Positions 57,180 through 64,000 of a stretch of 64,000 nucleotides of DNA are shown here, piece by piece; position 1 is the stretch's first letter; every line of letters starts with the position of its first letter. The translations under genes and the position numbers were made by a program. A model generated the notes under the pieces. That model was not told where the DNA came from, did no database searches, and was given only the letters and a program-made list of their open reading frames with translations. The stretch covers positions 49,814,469-49,878,468 of the forward strand of contig CM076996.1 in the NCBI GenBank assembly GCA_039090855.1, given 5' to 3'. The stretch comes from Macrothele yani. Its lineage: Eukaryota > Arthropoda > Arachnida > Araneae > Macrothelidae.

Positions 57180-58778
57180 ATGGTTGCTCATCAGTTCGTA
57201 GTGGACTGGCGAACAGAGAACTTGCTTGTTGAGACCTTTGTTGTGCGTTGTCAAGTGATAATAGTGGAAATATATCATTCTAAATATTTTAGAAAGAGAA
57301 AGTGCATTGTTTTCCGAAGGCACTATGCAAGTGAAGTATGCAACATAGTTAACTCACAAAAAGGAAATGATTTGCTGAAATGGAAAGGGTATTTATTTTG
57401 CCATAACAGAGTGCGGGGTGATTTATGGTATTGGCACTGTATTGAAAGAAATTATGGAAACTGTACTGGCTTGGCTAGTACTATTCTTATTGGATATGAA
57501 CACAGGATGCGCAATGAGAAACCACATAATCATGCTCCAAGACCGGAGATAGATGATGTTGCTGTTGCAAGAACGCAAGTAAAAGAACGAGCGATAAATA
57601 CGGACGAAGCCCCTTCGCAAATTATTCAAACCGTGACAACGTCAATGGCTACAGTAAATTCAGCTTATATGCCTAATATGGATGCACTAAGGCAAGTTGT
57701 AAAACGAATACGAAGAGAAGACATGCCTGCGGAGCCTACGACTTTAGAAGGGATCGATGCCCCAACAGATTTACAGGAAAGAGATGGTGCAAAATTTCTT
57801 GGCAGAGACAGCGCATTTGGAGATCAAGGAATTATTTTATTTTTAACAGAAAATAATTTACGAAAGCTTAAAGAAGCACCCCTCTGAATTATGTATGGGC
57901 CATTTGAAACTTGTCCAACCCTATTTAGGCAATTATATACCATTCATGCTATGGTTGGAACGAATCCAGAGATGCAAAGATTTGTTCCACTAGTTGATGG
58001 GTTACTTTCAAACAAGAATGAAGAATATTATATTATACAAGATTTTTGCAGGATTTACGAGACTATGCATCAGACTATTATATTCAGCTTGCACCACAAT
58101 ATACGTATAATAATAGAGTTTGAAATAGCTACTATTATAATGCTGCTACAAAGGAATTTGGAAGCAGCACACACAAATGCTGATTGGTTTCATCTCGGAA
58201 AAAACATGCGGAGGAATATCCATCCTCTGGCATAGCCTCGGAATATGGGGAAAACAGTGAGTTTGCTCTCAAATTCAGACATTTGCAAGCATTCGCATTT
58301 CTTTCATCTGTTGAAATTCCAGCTGCTTTTGAAGAAGTGAAATTAATTTTACAAGAATTTGCAGATTCTGTAGTTCAGTGGTTTGGGGAAAATTATGTTC
58401 TTGGAAAATATCGTGGAAGCAGAAGGAACAATGCGAGCAGAAGCCCTCCGCTTTTCCCACTAACAATTTGGTCAGTAAGTGAAAACAATTTGCTTGGCTT
58501 TCCCAGAACACAAAACAAACTTGAAGGATGGGACATACGCTGGAATACAATTCTGGGAGAGAAAAAACTGTGACTATAAAATAATCAGTGAAATTGCGAA
58601 AAAGCAGAGAACAACTATAGCTAAAATCGAAAGAGTGATAGCGCAGATTCCAACAAATCCACACAGAAGAAAAACGCTGGCAAGAGAAAAAGGAATTCCA
58701 ACTTCTTTGGCGCACAGAGACAATGTTAACGTGCTAGACTTTTTAAGAGGAATTTCTTATAATTCTACACTTTACTAA
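57180..58778 (+). pseudogene. FLYWCH-MULE transposase
   Basis: FLYWCH zinc-finger at residues about 60-115: GNDLLKWKGYLFCHNRVRGD, YWHCIERNYGNCTG and NEKPHNHAP (Cys/His ligands visible). A TGA at 57885 likely replaces Trp before IMYGPFETCPTLFRQLYTIH, the start of the MULE core, where the family has MDGTFK-type sequence and the catalytic Asp reads Tyr. Then IIIEFEIATI (Asp position reads Glu), a frameshift near 58190, FALKFRHLQAFAFLSSVEIP, QWFGENYVLGKY, WSVSENNLLGFPRTQNKLEG (catalytic Glu present), another shift near 58520, and the end RGISYNSTLY. Resembles the Phantom-type Mutator group (from memory). Confidence 0.85.
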
Positions 58779-59125
58779 AATGTGCTGGTATTTTTCAGTA
58801 ATTGAATTACATCTTTTACTAACTTGCATTTGAATTTTTCAAGAATGTAATTCTGCCGAAGATGCAAGAATGTAAAATACAACGCAAAATTAAAAAAGAC
58901 AAAATTTTCAAAATAGCATGTCAAAAAGATAAAATGTCAAAAAGTAATCCAAAATGTGAAACAAACAAGAATTCAAAATGCAATCACAAGTCACAAGCAT
59001 TACAAAAATGCGAAACGCTATGGAACAGGTACAACACAAAATAAAACAAATGCCAAAACATAAAAAAAATGCACACGCGATGTAAAATGTACAAAATAAA
59101 AAAATGCCATATTCATAAGGATCAC

Positions 59126-59650
59126 ATGACAAGTCAGGTTAATAATGAGCTTCTACTTAGGCTTCAAACAATAATTATTAGCCTCTATACCTTTTTAAAA
59201 ATATTTAATAAGCGCAACATTATTAATATATATCAAATACGTGGAGATAATAAAAATGGACGATGTCATCGCTCTTTCCACGTTTTTTTTAAACAACGCA
59301 TAGCGACTGAAAAATTGTATTCCGGCACCGAACCCCAGAACTCTCGATAACTAGTCGAGTGCGTTCGAATTTACGCTACGGCGCCAACAATTCTCAACGC
59401 CATGCGTGGTTTATCAGTCTGCATCTGACTACACGAATACGTATTGATGGTCTCAGCAACTGAGATAGCGTCATCTGGTGGCATTTAACGCAAGAGCTGT
59501 TTTAATTGTAGCTCATAAATTCAAAGGGCGATAGAAATGGTTAATATATATCAAATACGTGGAGATAATGTAAATGGACGATGTCATCGCTCTTTCCACG
59601 TTATTTTTTAAAATATATATTAAGCAACATTATTAACCTGACTTGTCATC
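59126..59650. repeat. Block with inverted ends and direct repeats
   Basis: ATGACAAGTCAGGTTAATAA near 59126 pairs with TTATTAACCTGACTTGTCAT near 59631. Inside, a direct repeat of about 65 bp (ATATATCAAATACGTGGAGA ... GCTCTTTCCACG) occurs at 59226 and 59546 around a GC-richer middle of about 250 bp. It looks like an insertion within an insertion. Confidence 0.7.
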
Positions 59651-60329
59651 AAACATTTTCAATATGACCATGTCATACAATTATTTAAAAGACTTGTGCC
59701 TAAGCCTAATTGCTGTTTACAGTTTTGTACTCGAGTAAAAGCGCAACAGAATAAACTTGACTTTCTGTGAAAATTTTATGTATATGAGCACGGTTGATTG
59801 AAAACTGATAAAAAGGCTAAAGGCCTGTTTATTAATTTTTGTGCCTTTGTCAAAACGCAGTACCATAACCTTGGCATGTTATCGAAACCATATGAATACG
59901 TCGGACTAAAAATTCCTAAAACAAGGTTACGCCTAAAGTCTTGTAATTAAGGTTTTGTGACAGAGTAAAACTGCAACATTAATAAGATGACATGTTGCGT
60001 TAACGTTGTGTATATGAACACGGCGGATTAAAGGTTTCAAGAAATAGCTTTTGGGATTAATGTGTTGTAACTGAGTAAAAATGAAACATTATCTTTATTT
60101 TCTATATAAACTAAACTACGTGCTGAAATGGTCCAACTATATATACGTATACCTCAACCATATACCGAAGCGCCGACAAGGTGAAAACAAAAGTGCAATT
60201 TTGTACGGTCCCCTAACATTTTATGGCCAGCCTACATGGAAGTGGACACGTTGATATCAAAAACGTACAACGTACTTTTTATACGGTTCCATAACAAATA
60301 GCAATGGACACGTCGCAATCGTTTTTTTT

Positions 60330-60540
60330 TTTTAGTTGGGCGTTTAACGACCACCGTGATCAATTCAGTGGGCTATAAGCAGTCGGCTGTTCCGTATCTT
60401 GGGCCACTGGTTCCTGGGAAGGGGAACAACCAGTGCCAGAAGTCAATCACAACGTACATGACTTACCGGGATTCGAACCAGGATCCTTCTCGACGAGTGG
60501 TCAGTAACCAGCGCCTGGACCACTGCGCCACCGCAGTGGC
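60330..60540 (-). mobile_element. tRNA-derived SINE in the MULE arm
   Basis: Minus copy with a T run at 60324-60334, GCGTTTAACGACCACCGTGA, CTTACCGGGATTCGAACCAG and the head complement CCACTGCGCCACCG. Moderately diverged. Absent from the matching place in the left arm. Confidence 0.88.
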
Positions 60541-61126
60541 TCACGTTATAATGCATTTTTCATACGGCCCCAAACGCTGTTATGGACATACTAGATTGAA
60601 CTGGACTCAAATAAATCATTAATATAATTTGTACTAGCAGGGATACGAGGTATTTGCCAGGCACATATTACTATTTGTGGAATCACAATGTTCAGCTGGT
60701 GAAAGTTCATGAATGAAAACGTTATTCCTGTAATTTTCCAGTAAACTTATTTTAAATGTTTTGATTTAGTTAATTTAATTTTACGAAAAAAAAAAGGAAA
60801 AGGAATGGAACTAATTACCTTCGAGGAGACATCTATAGAACTGCCGTACATCTGGCGTGTGCTTCTGAGAATCCCGCGACACCGAAATGCAATGTACCGA
60901 TGTGATGTCGTATGTACACGACTTGACATTGGCATTGATCATCTTTTTCTCACCGTTTTGAATTTTGAATATCTGGAACTCTCTATTTACATTACATTAT
61001 ATTTCTGCCTGATAAGCCGCCCGTTGGTTGTGAAAGCTAAACTATATTAATTTGTGTTTATAATACACCATTAAGCGCAAATTTTTGCACATTATTGTTG
61101 TCTACAGTCTCTATCTTAGACCGTAG

Positions 61127-61193
61127 GTTGGTTAGTTTGTTGGTTGGTTAGTTGGTGGTTTATGGCGCAAGGACCTCAAAGGGCCAAAGGAGC
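61127..61193 (-). mobile_element. 67-bp retroposed tail
   Basis: GGTT-rich start and TTATGGCGCAAGGACCTCAA, flanked by a 12-bp duplication CTTAGACCGTAG at 61115-61126 and 61194-61205. Probably the severely 5'-truncated 3' end of a retroposon with an AACC-type tail on the minus strand. Confidence 0.75.
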
Positions 61194-61239
61194 CTTAGAC
61201 CGTAGATAGGGTATTGGCGTGCTGAAATATGTTGACGCT

Positions 61240-63262
61240 CTTAAGAGTAAAAAATGGAACTTTTTACGAAAATTTTGTATGAGGCCCCCTTAACATCGGG
61301 CCCCGACCCCTACCAAAAACCGTCTACCGTCTACGTTAGAGTACCATGAGATAGTATACCGAATTTGGTGGTTCTAAACTGAAAACTGTAGATTTTACGA
61401 AACTTTTGTATGGGGGACCCATGGCCCTGGCCTCGGACTCCTTCCAAAAACCACATAAGGTCTAAGTTAGAGTTTCATGAGATAGTATACCACATTTGGT
61501 TGTACTAAATTGAAAACTCTGGACATTGCGGAAATTTTGTATGGGGGAGGTCTGACCCTACGGATTCCGACCCCTTCCAAAAACCGACTACAGTCTAAGT
61601 TAGAGTTTCATGAGATGGTATACCAAATTTGGTGGTACTAAATTGAAAACTTTAGATTTTACGAAAATTTCGAATGGGGGTACCTCGATCCCGGACCGCG
61701 ACCCCTTACAAAAACCACATACGGTCTAAGTTAGAGTTCCATGAGATAGTATACCAAATTTGGTGGTTCTAAATTAAAAATTGTAGATTTTACAAAAACA
61801 TTGTATGGGGGCCCCTTGACGCCGGTCCCCGACCCCTTCCAATAGCCCTCTACTGTCTACCTTAGAGTACCATGAGACAGTATACCAAATTTGGTGGTTC
61901 TAAATTGAAAACTGTAGACTTTGCGGAAATTTTGTATGGGGGAGGTCTGACCCCCGGGTTCCGACCCCTTCCAAAAACCGTCTACAGTCTAAGTTAGAGT
62001 TTCATGAGATAGTATACCAAAATTGGCGGTACTAAATTGAAAACTTTAGATTTCACGAAAATTTTGAATGGGGGCACCTCGATCCCGGGCCGCGACCCCT
62101 TGCAAAAACCACATGCGGTCTAAGTTAGAGTTTCATGTGATAGTATACCAAATTTGGTGGTTCTAAATTAAAAATTGTAGATTTTACAAAAATATTGTAC
62201 GGGGGCCCCTTGACCCCGGTCCCCGACCCCGGGCCCCGACCCCTTCCAATAGCCCTCTACTGTCTACCTTAGAGTTTCATGAGAAAGTATACCAAATTTG
62301 GTGGTTCTAAATTGAAAACTGTAGATTTTACGAAAATGTTGTGTGGGTGGCTCTGCCCCCCGGGTTCCGACCCCTTCGAAAAACAGTTTTCAGTCTAAGT
62401 TAGAGTTTCATGAGATAGTATACCAAATTTGGTGCCGCCCCGGTGGCGTTGTGTTTGTCTTACGGCACTGGCTCTCTCCCTTCCCTGGAACCAGTGACCC
62501 TAAATTAGGGACGGGCGACTGCTTATAGCCCATTGAGTTGCTCACGGTGGTCGTTAAACCTCCAATCAAAAAAAAAATTGGTATTTCTTAATTGAAAACT
62601 ATAGATCTTACGAAAATTGTGTATGGAGGATCTGACCCCGCCGGGCTCCAACTTTTCCAAAAACCGTCTAGAGTCTAAGTTAGAGTTTCATGAGATACTA
62701 TACCAAATTCGGCGGTTCTAAATTGAAAACTGTACATTTTACGAAAATTTTGTATGGTGGGGGCTCTGACCCCCGGGCTCCGATCCCTTCCGAAAACCGT
62801 CTACAGTCTAAGTTAGAGTTTAATGAAATAGTATACCAAATTTGGTGGTTCTAAATTGAAAACTGTAGATTTTACGAAAATTTTGTACGGGGGCCTCGGA
62901 CGCCTTCCAAAAACCGTCTACACTCTACGTTAGTGTTTCATGAGACAGTATACCAAATTTGGTGGTTCTAAATTGAAAACTCTAGATTTTACGTAAATCA
63001 TATGGGGGGGGGGGGGCTCTGACCCACCGGGCTCCGACCCCTTTCAAAAATCGTCTACAGTCTAAGTTAGAATTTCATGAGATAGTATACCAAATTTGGT
63101 GGTTGTAAATTGAAAACCGTTGATTTTAGGAGAATTTCGTATGGGGGCCCCTAGTCCCTGGGCTCCGACCCCTTCCAAAATCCATCTACAGTCTAAGTTA
63201 GAGTTTCATGAGACAGTGTACCAAATTTGGTAGTTCTAAATTGAAAACTGTGGGTTTACGGA
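61240..63262 (-). repeat. 131-bp tandem array, right arm
   Basis: About fifteen units in the opposite orientation to the left arrays, marked by AAAAACCGTCTACAGTCTAA-type sequence near 61317, 61581, 61976, 62790 and 63040, among others. One unit near 62215 carries an extra GC-rich duplication of CCCCGACCCCGGGCC. A SINE splits the array at 62434. It stops at about 63262, where a retroelement begins. Confidence 0.9.
62434..62577 (+). mobile_element. SINE lacking its tRNA promoter
   Basis: GCCGCCCCGGTGGC runs directly into GTTGTGTTTGTCTTACGG, so about 80 bp with the A and B boxes is missing. The rest of the body and A tail is nearly identical to the 23153 copy. The flanks AAATTTGGT (62425-62433) and AAATTGGT after the A run suggest a target duplication. 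Confidence 0.88.
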
Positions 63263-63555
63263 AATTGTGCTCCGTGAGTTTTGTTTGAACAACAAGTATT
63301 TCGGCTACTAGGATAACTGAGTTTGTGTTTACCTCCACTATAAAGGTTTGGTGATTCGTTTCGGACATCTCCCGTGGTGGTGAGTGCCTTTTTCGTTTCT
63401 TATCGTCTCGTTTACAACTCCTACCCAACTGGTAGAAGATTCCTTATCTCGGCGCCATTAAACGTGGCGTCATCCGGTGGTGGTGTCAGCCCTGACATCA
63501 CATCCAGTAATCACGGCCCTTTGCCCAGCGCTGGCGTTTTCACGTTGCCCTCCGG

Positions 63556-63903
63556 GTGACGTCAACCATTGACGGCGTATCGTTTTCCTCTCCTGACGTC
63601 ACTATTACAGCGCTTTCCCCAGCTGCTTCTCACATAGTGACAGATGACGTCATGGACACTATGGATAAAGGTGCTCCTCTGTCTTCAATGGATGGCGGTG
63701 CTCCTCTGTCTTCAATGGATGGCGGTGCTCCTCTGTCTTCAATGGATGGCGGTGCTCCTCTGTCTTCAATGGATGGCGGTGCTCCTCTGTCTTCAATGGA
63801 TGGTGGTGCTCCTCTGCCTTCAACCTCCAGTTCTACTGCTCCCCGCTCCTATTCTTCAGCGGTAACTTCCCAAAGACTTCAGCCCAAGTCTAATTCCATG
63901 TGA
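63556..63903 (+). pseudogene. ORF1/gag-like protein with nonapeptide repeats
   Basis: MTSTIDGVSFSSPDVTITAL, then SSMDGGAPL repeated about five times, then STAPRSYSSAVTSQRLQPKS. A TGA at 63901 interrupts, and the same frame continues SDAAALKPHVRRSSNEVVLE to the window end, so this is one protein with a premature stop. Ser/Thr/Pro-rich. SYSSAV-type words occur in some LINE ORF1 proteins (inference). Confidence 0.5.
63664..63826 (+). repeat. 27-bp coding minisatellite
   Basis: Six near-identical units of GGTGCTCCTCTGTCTTCAAT plus GGATGGC. The middle copies look identical, so the expansion is recent. Confidence 0.92.
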
Positions 63904-64000
63904 TCGGATGCCGCAGCTTTAAAACCTCATGTCCGTCGATCTAGTAATGAGGTTGTGCTCGAAATTCCAGTGGATTCTCCAGAAGGTACTTCTTTCAGCA

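Larger units (their letters stand above)
58860..61239 (-). repeat. MULE right arm, inner repeats and core
   Basis: Inverted partner of 54606-55860. 58860-59100 has AAATGCCAAAACATAAAAA-type words. 59660-60120 has units with GAGTAAAAGCGCAACA and ATGAGCACGG. 60620-61110 is the core. Extra sequence relative to the left arm includes the block at 59126-59650 and two insertions. Confidence 0.85.
45985..63262. mobile_element. Giant Mutator-like (MULE) element with satellite arms
   Basis: A MULE transposase at 57180-58778 lies between long inverted arms. Reading inward from each side, both arms show the same order: an array of about 131-bp units, a single-copy core, a degenerate array of about 120 bp units, then an A/T-rich tract with TTTTGGGCATTTTATTTTG-like words. 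Sample arm pairs: TTATCAGGCAGAAATA at 54761-54776 against its complement at 61000-61015, and AATAAGTTTACTGGAAA at 54847-54863 against 60735-60751. Removing pogo, the element is still about 10 kb. The outer ends are approximate. Confidence 0.75.
63265..64000 (+). mobile_element. 5' end of an unidentified retroelement, runs off window
   Basis: Sequence composition changes sharply from the array to GC-richer DNA at about 63265. A short leader (63270-63550) precedes an open frame with low-complexity protein, as in ORF1 or gag of a LINE or LTR element. There is no LTR-like TG start, which favours a LINE. The family is not identified. Confidence 0.45.

Overview
This 64 kb window looks like a transposon graveyard from an animal nuclear genome, most likely an arthropod and possibly an arachnid. 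The guess rests on element types only: a Polinton/Maverick with a parvovirus-type phospholipase A2-like gene, many Tc1/mariner copies, RTE and CR1-type LINEs, Ty3/gypsy elements, and at least eleven copies or pieces of one tRNA-derived SINE. I found no convincing host exon, functional tRNA, rRNA or CRISPR array. Nearly every coding region carries frameshifts or stops.

Layout, left to right. 1-1884: 3' end of a Ty3/gypsy element with its 3' LTR. 2267-8390: SINE pieces, a mariner, a Tc1-like element, a LINE 3' fragment with a SINE inside, and an internally deleted DDE transposase. About 9190-25310: a degraded Polinton with PolB and integrase plus PLA2-like genes on the minus strand, and ATPase, fibre-like, PX-like, minor capsid, cysteine protease and major capsid genes on the plus strand. 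It has been hit by a Tc1 element inside PolB, a gypsy-type LTR between PolB and integrase that itself carries an RTE LINE, a foldback element inside the PX-like gene, and a SINE at the protease active site. 25320-30360: AT-rich repeats, a second SINE-like element, and a Tc1-like element split by a mariner. 30426-36460: a second, 5'-truncated Ty3/gypsy element whose LTR is the same family as the one inside the Polinton. 36900-45815: SINEs, a non-autonomous hAT carrying a Tc1 element, and two more Tc1-like elements.

About 45990-63262 is the most unusual part. It reads as one very large Mutator-like (MULE) element with a FLYWCH-plus-MULE transposase at 57180-58778. The flanks are long inverted arms made of tandem arrays: an outer array of about 131-bp units, a core shared by both arms, and inner degenerate repeats. 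The left outer array was split by a 6.9 kb pogo-like transposon, which in turn carries a CR1-type LINE. The right arm carries two SINEs and a 67-bp retroposed tail. A further retroelement 5' end starts at about 63265 and runs off the window.

The genes do not form a host pathway. They are autonomous modules (Polinton replication, packaging and capsid genes; DDE transposases; LINE and LTR polymerases), and their nesting gives a relative insertion history.
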